Positions 1-8,211 of a stretch of 64,000 bases of DNA are shown here, piece by piece. Both the position numbers and the translations under genes were made by a program. Location of the stretch: assembly GCA_900143615.1 (NCBI GenBank), contig FREU01000005.1, forward strand, positions 290,238 through 354,237. Direction: 5' to 3'. The notes beneath the pieces were generated by a model that worked only from the letters and a program-made list of their open reading frames with translations, did no database searches and was not told the DNA's origin. Every line of letters starts with the position of its first letter. The stretch's first letter is position 1. Source of the stretch: Rhodobacteraceae bacterium Alg231-30. Its GTDB lineage: Bacteria > Pseudomonadota > Alphaproteobacteria > Rhodobacterales > Rhodobacteraceae.

Positions 1-306
1 CCGCGAGATCGCCATCGCAAATGACGCCTGCATCCGCGCCGTCCAATAGGCCAGCTCCTGCCCTATGCACGGCCCCATTGCGTCTTGGCCTTCGGCGGCC
101 TTCCGGCAGACTTCCGCGGCAGCGCCAACGCATTGATCGCGATCAGCTCCACGCGGCAAGTCCGCAAGGCAGGTTTCCGTCGCCTCAATAGAAAATGGTA
201 AATCTTGTGCATAAGTCGGAACCGTCAAGAGCGTGCTAACCACAAAAGCCGCGATAACGGCAACACATGTACCAACCAAATTGCTCCACTGCCTCAGAAC
301 CACCAT
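1..306 (-). CDS. Secreted LprI/DUF1311-like protein, partial (C-terminus outside window)
   Basis: The frame is open from an ATG at 306 to the window edge, giving 102 residues, so the gene is incomplete. An SD-like AGGAGT overlaps the end of the upstream gene, only 6 bp away, so the two are very likely co-transcribed. The N-terminus has a long hydrophobic stretch (about residues 8-35) ending in a Tyr-Ala-Gln type signal cleavage site, so the product should be exported. Residues 55-100 carry a Cys-x-Gly-Ala-x-Ala-Glu-x-Cys block and a second Cys before Glu-Leu-x-Tyr-Trp, matching the same block in the neighbouring gene. It is therefore a paralogue of the neighbour. The exact role is unknown; LprI-type domains were named for lysozyme inhibition, which cannot be assumed here. 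Confidence 0.7.
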   Translation of the reverse strand, partial: MVVLRQWSNLVGTCVAVIAAFVVSTLLTVPTYAQDLPFSIEATETCLADLPRGADRDQCVGAAAEVCRKAAEGQDAMGPCIGQELAYWTARMQASFAMAISR

Positions 307-312
307 AAAAAA

Positions 313-813
313 TTACTCCTGCAAGCCGTCCGCTTCGAGATAAAGCGCTTGTTCGGCGGTCATATTCATAAGGCAGGACATCGTTGCAGGACCGCCGCCG
401 GTACCACCGCCCCAGTGCGAACGCTCGTAATCACAGGTCGCATCACGATAGGCGATCCACGCCCGCTGCATGGCCAACAAAGCCTTCCCGGGGCGCCGCG
501 CCGCGCTGCCAAGCTCGTCCAGTTCGGCGTCTGTTTTTTTACGCATGTCCCGAACATCGCCGTAAGCAACGTTCAGCCGCGCATCCCAGTACTTCAGCTC
601 GCGATTGAGACATCCGCTCATGGCCGCCGTCGACCAGCCACCTTGCGTGTCTTCCATACAGGCCTCGGCCGAAGCTCCGATACAAAACGTCGGATCCTGA
701 TCTTCGATTAAGCCGTCCAGACAAGACACAGTTGCTGCGTCAGAATAGATCAAATCATCTGCCAGCACCGGTGTTGCCACCGCCAACAGGACAACCAAAG
801 AAGATTTAAGCAT
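313..813 (-). CDS. Secreted DUF1311/LprI-like protein
   Basis: A 166-residue protein with a short signal peptide (about 18 residues, ending Val-Leu-Ala). A strong SD (AGGAGT) precedes the ATG. The mature part has several paired cysteines and a C-terminal region with Leu-Asn-x-Glu-Leu, Gln-Arg-Ala-Trp-Ile-x-Tyr-Arg-Asp-x-x-Cys, and a closing Met-Thr-x-x-Gln-Ala segment. This order is typical of the DUF1311 (LprI N-terminal) family of periplasmic proteins. A glycine-rich loop lies between the last two blocks. It is the upstream member of a two-gene unit with its paralogue. The family is small, cysteine-containing and periplasmic; a lysozyme-inhibitor role is a family hypothesis, not shown here. 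Confidence 0.75.
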   Translation of the reverse strand: MLKSSLVVLLAVATPVLADDLIYSDAATVSCLDGLIEDQDPTFCIGASAEACMEDTQGGWSTAAMSGCLNRELKYWDARLNVAYGDVRDMRKKTDAELDELGSAARRPGKALLAMQRAWIAYRDATCDYERSHWGGGTGGGPATMSCLMNMTAEQALYLEADGLQE

Positions 814-858
814 TTCAGGACTCCTATGTTCAGAACGTGTCGTTTGACAGTGCCAGAC

Positions 859-2022
859 TTACGCCTGCGCCGCCATCAGTTCACGACCGATCAACATACG
901 TCGGATTTCACTGGTGCCCGCCCCGATCTCCATCAATTTAGCATCGCGAAAAATGCGCCCCACCGGATTGTCACTCAGATACCCTGCCCCGCCCAGCGCC
1001 TGCACCGCCTGATGCGCTTGTTTCATGGCTTCCTCGGACGCAAACAGACAACACGCCGCCGCATCCTGACGGGTAATGCGACCTTCATCGCAGGCCCGCG
1101 CACATTCATAAACATAGGCGCGCGCCGAATTCATCGCTGTGTACATGTCGGCAATCTTGCCCTGCATCAGCTGGAAATTCCCGATCGGCTGCCCAAATTG
1201 CTTACGCTCCACCATGTAGGGCATGACCTCATCCAGACAGGCCGCCATGATTCCTGTACCAATACCGGCCAGCACGACACGCTCATAATCCAGCCCCGAC
1301 ATCAGCACAGCGACCCCGCGACCTTCTTCGCCGAGTACGTTGTCAAACGGAACCTCGACATCTTCAAAGATCAGCTCAGCCGTGTTGGACCCGCGCATCC
1401 CAAGCTTGTCAAAATGCGGGCTGGTGCTAAAACCCTTCATCTCTTTCTCAATCAGAAAGGCGGTGATCCCACGTGGACCGGCATCCATGTCGGTCTTGGC
1501 ATAGACCACAAGCGTATCCGCGTCCGGCCCATTGGTGATCCAGTATTTGTTGCCATTCAGCACAAAGCGGTCGTTCTTCTTGTCTGCCCGCAACTTCATG
1601 CTCACCACATCAGATCCAGCACTGGGCTCTGACATCGCTAGGGCGCCAACATGCTCCCCGGAAATCAGGCGCGGCAGATATTTCTGCTTCTGCTCTTCAT
1701 TACCGTTCAGTTTGATTTGGTTGACGCACAGGTTAGAATGCGCGCCATAGCTTAGCGATACCGACGCACTGGCCCGCGCAATCTCTTCCACCGCAATGAC
1801 ATGCGCCAGATAAGACATCTCCGCCCCGCCGTATTGTTCGGGCGTTGTAACCCCCAACAGCCCCAGCTCGCCAAACTCTTTCCACAACTCATTGGGAAAT
1901 TCGTTTTTGGCGTCGATTTCAGCCGCCATCGGCTTGATGCGCTCCTGCGCATAGCGATGCACCATATCGCGCAGCGCGTTGATATCTTCACCAAGGTCAA
2001 ACTTCATCGTGTGCATGAACAT
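859..2022 (-). CDS. ivd: Isovaleryl-CoA dehydrogenase
   Basis: This FAD-dependent acyl-CoA dehydrogenase oxidises isovaleryl-CoA to 3-methylcrotonyl-CoA in leucine breakdown, passing electrons to ETF. The 387 residues show the normal N-terminal helical, middle beta and C-terminal helical domains. Visible signatures are Ala-Met-Ser-Glu-Pro-x-Ala-Gly-Ser-Asp (about 129-138), Tyr-Trp-Ile-Thr-Asn-Gly (160-165) and the C-terminal Gln-Ala-Leu-Gly-Gly-Ala-Gly-Tyr. The catalytic base of IVD subfamily enzymes sits in the loop Gly-Leu-Asp-x-Glu-Arg; here it is Glu247, which separates it from short-chain dehydrogenases with a C-terminal Glu. Start at 2022 follows an SD GGGAGAG; an internal Met6 is an alternative. 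No other leucine-pathway gene is visible next to it. A dyad just upstream may be its operator. Confidence 0.9.
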   Translation of the reverse strand: MFMHTMKFDLGEDINALRDMVHRYAQERIKPMAAEIDAKNEFPNELWKEFGELGLLGVTTPEQYGGAEMSYLAHVIAVEEIARASASVSLSYGAHSNLCVNQIKLNGNEEQKQKYLPRLISGEHVGALAMSEPSAGSDVVSMKLRADKKNDRFVLNGNKYWITNGPDADTLVVYAKTDMDAGPRGITAFLIEKEMKGFSTSPHFDKLGMRGSNTAELIFEDVEVPFDNVLGEEGRGVAVLMSGLDYERVVLAGIGTGIMAACLDEVMPYMVERKQFGQPIGNFQLMQGKIADMYTAMNSARAYVYECARACDEGRITRQDAAACCLFASEEAMKQAHQAVQALGGAGYLSDNPVGRIFRDAKLMEIGAGTSEIRRMLIGRELMAAQA

Positions 2023-2041
2023 GCGTCAACTCTCCCGTTAT

Positions 2042-2055
2042 TGAACGCTTGTTCA
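2042..2055. promoter_or_regulatory. 14-bp inverted repeat upstream of ivd (candidate operator)
   Basis: The sequence TGAAC-GCTT-GTTCA is a perfect 5-bp-arm inverted repeat, 20 bp before the ivd start. Its size and place suit a TetR-type repressor site, and acyl-CoA and branched-chain catabolic genes are often controlled by such regulators. No regulator gene is in view, so this is an inference from symmetry and position. Confidence 0.35.
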
Positions 2056-2340
2056 TATAATTACGCCGAGTCGCTTTTTTGATCAAGAAATTTCGGCATC
2101 GCAGCCGAAATGCCCCAGCGTCGCAGGTGTTGATTTGATTTATCTCAGATTTCACAAGGGCTTAAGAATGACGCTTCTGGTCACACGCCTCTCGCTGGTC
2201 CACGATATCTTTTGATCCAGTCTTCCGACACTTCGGACGCGCCCCCACGAACGGCAAAACCCGCGACGTGATGACCCACCCCGACCAGCAACAATAGCTG
2301 CATCAGAGATAGTCACACGCTGAGCACATCGCCGTCCCCA

Positions 2341-2475
2341 TTATGCCAAAGATCCATAAAGACGTTCCACCTCGGCTTGAGGCCCAGCGCAACTGAGGTA
2401 GTCAATCCGTAGCTGGTCATATTTCACAAACAGAAGGTTCATTGGCACGCCATCTACGCCCGCAGTCAAAGGCAT
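2341..2475 (-). CDS. Possible 44-residue small protein downstream of the SnoaL-like gene
   Basis: An ATG at 2475, nine bases after the stop of the SnoaL-like gene, opens a 44-codon frame ending in TAA at 2341. The AGAAAG just upstream could serve as a weak SD. The product has protein-like composition (Met-Asn-Leu-Leu-Phe-Val-Lys-Tyr-Asp-Gln in its first half, an amphipathic Gln-Ala-Glu-Val-Glu-Arg-Leu-Tyr near the end) and no membrane segment. It could be a genuine small gene in the same transcript or the remnant of a longer decayed gene. No family was recognised. Confidence 0.25.
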   Translation of the reverse strand: MPLTAGVDGVPMNLLFVKYDQLRIDYLSCAGPQAEVERLYGSLA

Positions 2476-2484
2476 CTTTCTGCG

Positions 2485-3282
2485 TCAAAACTTACCCTGA
2501 TTTTTCCAGTCCTCCGGCGCAAGTATCTTTTCCTGAACATCCCAATGCTCAACAATCTTGCCCGCCTTCAGTCGGAACAAATCCACCACGCAATAGTGGC
2601 TTTCTCCCACCTGAACATGGCTCATTGTCGCGACAAAATTACCCTGCCCGATCAACTTGTGCACCTTCCAATACCGCATCGACTGTCCAGCTTGGGTCAA
2701 ACCTGCCGCATAGGCTGCAAACCCGTCCAGACCATCCGCCACGTCGGGACTATGCTGATCGTATTGCTCTGAGGATATATATTCTGCCACACGATCATGG
2801 TCGCCCCCAACAAGACAGACATCACAGAAGCCCTGAACCACTTCCTTGTTTGCATTTGTCTGATCAAGGTCCTCTACCTCGGTCGGACCATCCACCATCG
2901 TACGTCCCGACTTACCTTCACCGGCATAGGCTTGAATGACATCCCAATGCTCAATCACCCGATCATTATCGTCGGTGTCAAAGATATCGCCCGTCACCCA
3001 TTGGCTCTCGCCATTGTTGAGGCTCTGATAGGCTTGAAGAAACACATGTGTTCCATCCTCAAAGGCGCGGACAATCTGAATATCACGCAGTTTGTTGCGC
3101 TCAATGAATGGCCCGAAGAACGCGGCAAACCCTTCTTGTCCATCCTCAACACCGGTAGAGTGCTGTGTATAGCGCGCGCCCGTATGCGCATTCAGCGCCT
3201 CCCAAATATTGCCATCGCGAATGCCGTCCAAATACAGCCCCTTCGCATGCTCAAGCTTTCGGGTGTCCGTCGATGCCGCCAT
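2485..3282 (-). CDS. Tandem SnoaL-like (NTF2-fold) domain protein
   Basis: A 265-residue protein made of two copies of a SnoaL/NTF2-like alpha+beta barrel. Copy 1 covers about residues 12-130 and copy 2 about 145-260. Both contain Tyr-x-Gln-His-Ser near their start, an Asp-Gly-x-x-Gly-Phe-Ala-Ala block and end in Val/Ile-Glu-His-Trp-Asp-Val, so the duplication is directly visible. SnoaL-like proteins include polyketide cyclases and small hydrolases or isomerases, but the substrate cannot be told here. The start at 3282 was chosen because GGAGG lies 8 bases upstream; the frame also extends 17 codons further without an SD. It may be a stand-alone catabolic or detoxifying enzyme. Confidence 0.75.
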   Translation of the reverse strand: MAASTDTRKLEHAKGLYLDGIRDGNIWEALNAHTGARYTQHSTGVEDGQEGFAAFFGPFIERNKLRDIQIVRAFEDGTHVFLQAYQSLNNGESQWVTGDIFDTDDNDRVIEHWDVIQAYAGEGKSGRTMVDGPTEVEDLDQTNANKEVVQGFCDVCLVGGDHDRVAEYISSEQYDQHSPDVADGLDGFAAYAAGLTQAGQSMRYWKVHKLIGQGNFVATMSHVQVGESHYCVVDLFRLKAGKIVEHWDVQEKILAPEDWKNQGKF

Positions 3283-3402
3283 GATCTGTCCTCCGCTCAA
3301 CATTACCTGCGCGGCATACCCAAAACACCGCACGAGCCCAAAGGCTAACGCGACACGTTTTTCAATTCCATCAAGGATGGTCCAATTTATTGTATGGCGC
3401 TC

Positions 3403-4596
3403 TTAGCTGCCTTGAAACACTGTCCCCACCTCGGCGCGAATAATCCGCGCAATCAAGGCGCAATCCTCCACACTAAAGGTCAGAGGAATACGCATATCCA
3501 CGATCCCCTTGAGAATACGGTCAGTTGTTGGCATCGGCTGGCTCGGCGCATAGCGCCAACTGTCATATCGCGACGTAAAGGCCACAGGTTCCGCCCCGCC
3601 AAACCATTTTAGCTCGACACCGCGATGTGCACATCGCTTCAAAACCTCAGAGATTTTCTCCTCCGACCAGTCCAACAACAGAAACTGGATCGAGCTGCCC
3701 ACGTATTGTTCTTTCTCCGGTCGCTCGATCACCTGCAAACCTGACGTGCCGCGCAACCCCTCCACCAAAACATCGTGGCGTGCGTTCCACTTGGTAACTT
3801 GATCATCAAGAATTCGTAGCTGCGGACGCAATATCGCAGCCCGCAGATTGTCCATGCGCCCCGACACATTGGGAGTGTGATACTTTACCTGCTCAAACAC
3901 CTCCGGCGCGGGCGCTGCCGCGTGTCGTTCATACAGCATATAACTGCCCGACAGGATAACCGCGCGCGCCATCAGCTCGGCATCATCAGAGATCAGCAAA
4001 CCGCCCTCACCCGAATTGGCATGTTTATAGGTCTGCGTGGAATAGCAGGCCATCGCACCATGACGCCCCGATGCCAGCCCATCCCAGCTCCCACCCATCG
4101 TATGGGCACAGTCCTCAATGACGCGAATGCCATGCCGCTCACAAATCGCCATCAATGCCTCCATGTCGCACATATGCCCACGCATATGGCTTAACATCAG
4201 CACACTCGCCTGATCCGCCTTGGCCTCAAGGTCCTCAAGATCGATCACCAGCCCTTCGGTAACCCCAACAAAGATCGGCGTGGCCCCGACGCTGGCAATG
4301 GCGCCGGGCACAGGGGCCAGCGTAAAGGCGTTAGTCAGCACGGTGTCACCTGCCCCAATCCCCATGGCGCGCAAGGCACAGCCCATGGCATAGCCACCCG
4401 ACGCCACCGCCAGACAGTATTTGGCGCCCGTAATCGCGGCGAACTCCTGTTCTAACAGCGCGGCCTCGCCCAACTCTCCTTGCGCCACATTGTAGCGGTG
4501 CAACCGACCAGAGCGCATCACTTCCAACGCGGCGTCGATAGCGTCTTCAGGAATAGGTTCCTGTTGGGTGAAATTACCGGTGAATCGCTCGCTCAT
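3403..4596 (-). CDS. DegT/DnrJ/EryC1/StrS-family PLP aminotransferase
   Basis: A 397-residue fold-type I aminotransferase of the sugar-aminotransferase family. The PLP Schiff-base lysine is Lys191, in Thr-Gln-Thr-Tyr-Lys-His-Ala-Asn-Ser-Gly-Glu-Gly-Gly. The cofactor-binding Asp is Asp162 in Val-Ile-Glu-Asp-Cys-Ala-His. Family members transaminate nucleotide-linked keto-sugars for polysaccharides or secondary metabolites, or similar cyclitols. Here no nucleotide-sugar dehydratase, epimerase or glycosyltransferase is adjacent, so the substrate is open. The SD GAGGG precedes the ATG. It is transcribed divergently from the MmgE/PrpD gene across a 168-bp gap. Confidence 0.85.
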   Translation of the reverse strand: MSERFTGNFTQQEPIPEDAIDAALEVMRSGRLHRYNVAQGELGEAALLEQEFAAITGAKYCLAVASGGYAMGCALRAMGIGAGDTVLTNAFTLAPVPGAIASVGATPIFVGVTEGLVIDLEDLEAKADQASVLMLSHMRGHMCDMEALMAICERHGIRVIEDCAHTMGGSWDGLASGRHGAMACYSTQTYKHANSGEGGLLISDDAELMARAVILSGSYMLYERHAAAPAPEVFEQVKYHTPNVSGRMDNLRAAILRPQLRILDDQVTKWNARHDVLVEGLRGTSGLQVIERPEKEQYVGSSIQFLLLDWSEEKISEVLKRCAHRGVELKWFGGAEPVAFTSRYDSWRYAPSQPMPTTDRILKGIVDMRIPLTFSVEDCALIARIIRAEVGTVFQGS

Positions 4597-4764
4597 CTTA
4601 CCCTCTTACCCCTCGGTGTCCGCGTCAGCATTACGCCAGCCGTCTCATTGCTGCAATCTCCGCATTCTCTGAGACCCAAATGCGACGTGAAAAGGTCGGC
4701 AAAGACCGATTTCGCGCCTCATGCCTTGTTAGGCTAATCACACCACTCGCCACAGGAGCGTGCC

Positions 4765-6075
4765 ATGCCCACCCCGCTTGCATTTATTCACGACCTTCAG
4801 TGGTCTGACCTTTCCCGCCAAGTGCAGAATCAGGCCAAACTCAGCATCTTGGATTTGATTGGCGTCGCGGCGGGCGGGATGCAAACAAAACTGTCCCATA
4901 TCATCCGCAACCACGCCCACAGCGAATTTGGCGGCACTGTGCCAATGCTGTTTGACGGGCGCGCCTCCTCCGCCACCGGCGCAGCCCTCGCAGCAGGCAT
5001 GTCCATTGACGCATTGGATGCGCATGACGGCTTTAACCCCGCCAAAGGCCACATCGGCTGCCCGCTTTTTCCCGCAGCCCTCATGCTGGGCCACGAGGCT
5101 GAGGTTTCTGGTCGGGACTTTCTAACGGCAATTGCTATGGGCTATGAATTTGGCGCCCGCGCCTCCGTAGCTCAACATGCCACCGTACCGGATTACCACA
5201 CCTCTGGCAGCTGGGGGGCTGTCACCGCTGCCGCCGCTGGCGCACGCCTGCTAGGCATTGAGCATGAAACCACCCGCCACGCGCTTGGCATTGCCGAGTA
5301 TCATGGGCCTCGCAGCCAAATGATGCGCTGCATCGATGCCCCCACAATGGTCAAAGACGGCGCAGGCTGGGGGGCCATGTGTGGCACGTCGGCCGTGAAA
5401 CTGGCTCAATCGGGGTTTACCGGCGCGCCGGCCATCACCGTCGAGAACGCCCGCGCGCATTGGTCGGACCTCGGCCAACGCTGGTATATGTTAGAGCAAT
5501 ACTACAAACCCTACCCCGTCTGCCGCTGGGCTCAGGCCCCTGTTGAAGCAGCACTTACCTTGCAACAATCCCATGCAATCAAAGCGTCCGACATCGCAGA
5601 CATTGAAATCCACACATTCCACGAATCCGTCCGCCTAGCCATGCCCCGCCCTGACAGCACCGAAGCCGCGCAATATTCAACGTCCTTTCCTGTAGCCATC
5701 GCGCTAATACGCGGCACGGTCACGTCTGCGGACATCTCTGACGCAGCAGTCAATGCCCCCGACATTCTGGCGCTCGCCGCTAAGATCAAAATGGTCGAAA
5801 GCGGTCACGCCAACGCCGCCTTCCCGCATCAGCGCTTGGCCCGCGTGGTGATCAAAACCATCCAAGGCGACCACTATGCAAGTGAGTGGACCGAACCGCT
5901 ATGGGATCACACCGCCCCCCCGTCCGAAGCCGAGTTGCGCACCAAATTCCACAGCCTTGCAGATCCCTATCTAGGCCGCGATCGCGCCAATCGCATCGAA
6001 CAAACCCTCGCCGCGTTGGAAACCCTGCCGCTCACCGCGCTGTCAGATCAGCTGTTAAGACCAATCAGCGCCTGA
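4765..6075 (+). CDS. MmgE/PrpD family protein
   Basis: A 436-residue protein of the MmgE/PrpD family, which includes 2-methylcitrate dehydratase, cis-aconitate decarboxylase-like and iminodisuccinate epimerase-like enzymes. Supporting blocks are an N-terminal Asp-Leu-Ile-Gly-Val-Ala-Ala-Gly, the characteristic Asp-Ala-x-Asp-Gly-Phe-Asn-Pro-Ala-Lys-Gly-His-Ile-Gly-Cys near residues 85-100, and Lys-Pro-Tyr-Pro-Val-Cys-Arg around 250. No other methylcitrate-cycle gene is present, so a methylcitrate role is not supported; hydro-lyase or isomerase activity is all the family allows. An AGGAG SD lies 6 bases before the ATG. Its 3' end overlaps the convergent phosphatase gene by 28 bp. Confidence 0.85.
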   Translation: MPTPLAFIHDLQWSDLSRQVQNQAKLSILDLIGVAAGGMQTKLSHIIRNHAHSEFGGTVPMLFDGRASSATGAALAAGMSIDALDAHDGFNPAKGHIGCPLFPAALMLGHEAEVSGRDFLTAIAMGYEFGARASVAQHATVPDYHTSGSWGAVTAAAAGARLLGIEHETTRHALGIAEYHGPRSQMMRCIDAPTMVKDGAGWGAMCGTSAVKLAQSGFTGAPAITVENARAHWSDLGQRWYMLEQYYKPYPVCRWAQAPVEAALTLQQSHAIKASDIADIEIHTFHESVRLAMPRPDSTEAAQYSTSFPVAIALIRGTVTSADISDAAVNAPDILALAAKIKMVESGHANAAFPHQRLARVVIKTIQGDHYASEWTEPLWDHTAPPSEAELRTKFHSLADPYLGRDRANRIEQTLAALETLPLTALSDQLLRPISA

Positions 6076-6719
6076 ACGACCCCTGGCAAGGCCGCGTAAT
6101 CATGCAACAGCGCCTCTGGCTCCAAGGCTGCCATATCTTCACCACTGGGACCAAAGGTCACCAGCACCGATGCCACGCCCGCGGCGCGTGATGTATTGCG
6201 ATCCGTATCGGAATCCCCGATCAACACGGTTTTTGCCGGATCACCGCCCAATCGGCGTGCAGTTTCTCGCAACGGCTCAGGATCTGGTTTGCGCACAGGC
6301 AATGTATCTGCGCCCACCAATGCTCCAAAGGCATCACGAACGCCCAAAGCCCGCAACAACTGATCCGCCAAGGCTTCGGGCTTATTGGTACAAATCCCAA
6401 CGCCATAGCCCAGCGTTTTCAATCGCTCCACGGCCTCTAACGCACCGGGATAAAAACTGGAATGCGTCGCAATATCAGCGCTATAAGCCTCAAGCAACAC
6501 GGGATAAAACTGATCCACCACGGCCTCATCCATGCGGCCCAGCCGTGTCAGCCCCACGGTCAACATCCGTCGTCCACCGCGCAACGCCACACCCGCATCG
6601 GTCCTCACATCTAAAACATCGCCATGCCCCATCTGGCGAAAGCACACATTTGCCGCTGCAATCAAATCGCCGCTGGTGTCGGCAAGCGTGCCATCAAGAT
6701 CAAAAACCACTGTTCGCAT
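6048..6719 (-). CDS. gph: Phosphoglycolate phosphatase-like HAD hydrolase
   Basis: A 223-residue haloacid-dehalogenase hydrolase. Motif I is Val-Phe-Asp-Leu-Asp-Gly-Thr-Leu-Ala-Asp at the N-terminus (nucleophile Asp7, acid Asp9), motif II Ile-Cys-Thr-Asn-Lys, and motif IV Gly-Asp-Ser-Asp-Thr-Asp. The helical cap between motifs I and II fits the Gph/PGP group, which removes 2-phosphoglycolate formed by oxygenation or DNA repair. The start at 6719 places motif I at the true N-terminus and is preceded by AAGG; a longer frame upstream adds 19 codons without support. It is divergent from glmU. A related HAD substrate, such as a pyridoxine or sugar phosphate, cannot be excluded. Confidence 0.85.
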   Translation of the reverse strand: MRTVVFDLDGTLADTSGDLIAAANVCFRQMGHGDVLDVRTDAGVALRGGRRMLTVGLTRLGRMDEAVVDQFYPVLLEAYSADIATHSSFYPGALEAVERLKTLGYGVGICTNKPEALADQLLRALGVRDAFGALVGADTLPVRKPDPEPLRETARRLGGDPAKTVLIGDSDTDRNTSRAAGVASVLVTFGPSGEDMAALEPEALLHDYAALPGVVQALIGLNS

Positions 6720-6856
6720 ATCGCCTGCCTTGCTTTGTTCTGGCGCGTCCCCGCGCATCGCTGTTACAAAGCGCAATCAGTTTTGATGGCCCATGGCCTT
6801 GCGCCTTACCTACATCCGGATAAAACGGGCACAACAAGAATTCAAAGAGAAAACAC

Positions 6857-8209
6857 ATGAGCATTGCACTTGTCATCCTTGCCGCAGGCAAAGGCACCCG
6901 GATGAACTCCGATCAGCCCAAGGTCCTGCACCAGATTGCGAACGCCCCTATGCTGGTGCACGCAATGCAAGCAGGCGACGCGCTGAACCCGGAAAGAACC
7001 ATCATCGTCGCAGGCCACGGATTTGACGAGGTGCGCGACACGGTTGCCGACTACAACCCCGAGGCGCAGGTTGTTTCGCAAGCCGAACAAAACGGCACTG
7101 CGCATGCGGTGAATGTTTGTCGCGACGCGCTGGACGGCTTTGAGGGCGATGTGATCGTCCTCTTTGGTGACACGCCATTTGTCAGCACAGAAACCCTTGA
7201 GAAAATGATCGCCGCTCGGGCGGACAACGCTGTGGTGGTTTTGGGTTTCGAAGCTGCTGACCCTGGCAAATATGGTCGCTTGGTAATGTCAGGTGACAGT
7301 CTTGAGAAAATTGTCGAATTCGCCGACGCAACCGATCAAGAGCGCGCCATTACGTTCTGCAACTCTGGCGTAATGCTTGCCAAGCGCGATCAGATGTTTG
7401 ACTTGATCGACGCAGTTGCGCCGCAAAATGCACAAGGCGAATACTACCTCACCGACATCGTCGGTATCGCGCGTGCCCGCGGCCTTGCCGTCACCGCCGT
7501 GTCTTGTGACGAAGCCGAAACGCTGGGCATCAATTCGCGCGCCCATCTGGCCCAAGCTGAATCGGTGTTTCAAACCCGTGCCCGCGCCGAGCTTCTGGAT
7601 CTGGGTGTCACCCTGCAGCAGCCTGAAACCGTGATGTTGTCCTTTGATACCATCATCGGTCGCGACACCGTGATCGAACCCAACGTCTATTTCGGCCCAG
7701 ACGTCACGGTTGAAAGCGGTACACGCATTCGCGCGTTCTCACACCTTGAAGGCTGTCACGTCTCACGTGGTGCCACCGTTGGCCCCTATGCACGTCTGCG
7801 TCCAGGTGCCGAGCTCGCTGAGCACACGCATGTCGGCAACTTTGTCGAAATCAAAAACGCCGAAATTGGCGAAGGCAGCAAGATCAACCACCTGTCCTAT
7901 ATCGGGGACGCCACTGTCGGCCGCGCCACCAACATCGGCGCAGGCACGATCACCTGCAACTATGATGGCGTGATGAAACACCGCACCGAGATTGGCAACA
8001 ACGCCTTTATCGGCTCAAACACCATGCTGGTGGCACCTGTGTCCGTCGGCGACGAAGCGATGACCGGCTCTGGATCAGTTATCACCAAAGATGTGCCTGA
8101 TGCCGCCTTGGCACTGTCGCGCGCAGATCAGGTGACCAAACCCGGACTGGCGCGCAAGCTGCGCGAACTGCTTAAGATGAAAAAGAAAAAACGCGACGGA
8201 GAGGTCTGA
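6857..8209 (+). CDS. glmU: Bifunctional UDP-GlcNAc pyrophosphorylase / glucosamine-1-phosphate N-acetyltransferase
   Basis: GlmU makes UDP-N-acetylglucosamine for peptidoglycan and lipopolysaccharide in the cytoplasm. The N-terminal uridylyltransferase domain starts with Leu-Ala-Ala-Gly-Lys-Gly-Thr-Arg-Met (8-16) and carries Gln-Asn-Gly-Thr-Ala-His-Ala and Phe-Gly-Asp-Thr-Pro (metal-binding Asp). The C-terminal half is a left-handed beta-helix acetyltransferase with repeated hexapeptides, including Gly-Asn-Phe-Val-Glu-Ile-Lys-Asn and Gly-Ala-Gly-Thr-Ile-Thr-Cys-Asn-Tyr-Asp-Gly. Length (450) is normal and the lysine-rich C-terminal tail is typical. Only two bases separate its stop from glmS, so the two steps of amino-sugar synthesis are co-expressed. 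Confidence 0.97.
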   Translation: MSIALVILAAGKGTRMNSDQPKVLHQIANAPMLVHAMQAGDALNPERTIIVAGHGFDEVRDTVADYNPEAQVVSQAEQNGTAHAVNVCRDALDGFEGDVIVLFGDTPFVSTETLEKMIAARADNAVVVLGFEAADPGKYGRLVMSGDSLEKIVEFADATDQERAITFCNSGVMLAKRDQMFDLIDAVAPQNAQGEYYLTDIVGIARARGLAVTAVSCDEAETLGINSRAHLAQAESVFQTRARAELLDLGVTLQQPETVMLSFDTIIGRDTVIEPNVYFGPDVTVESGTRIRAFSHLEGCHVSRGATVGPYARLRPGAELAEHTHVGNFVEIKNAEIGEGSKINHLSYIGDATVGRATNIGAGTITCNYDGVMKHRTEIGNNAFIGSNTMLVAPVSVGDEAMTGSGSVITKDVPDAALALSRADQVTKPGLARKLRELLKMKKKKRDGEV

Positions 8210-8211
8210 GT

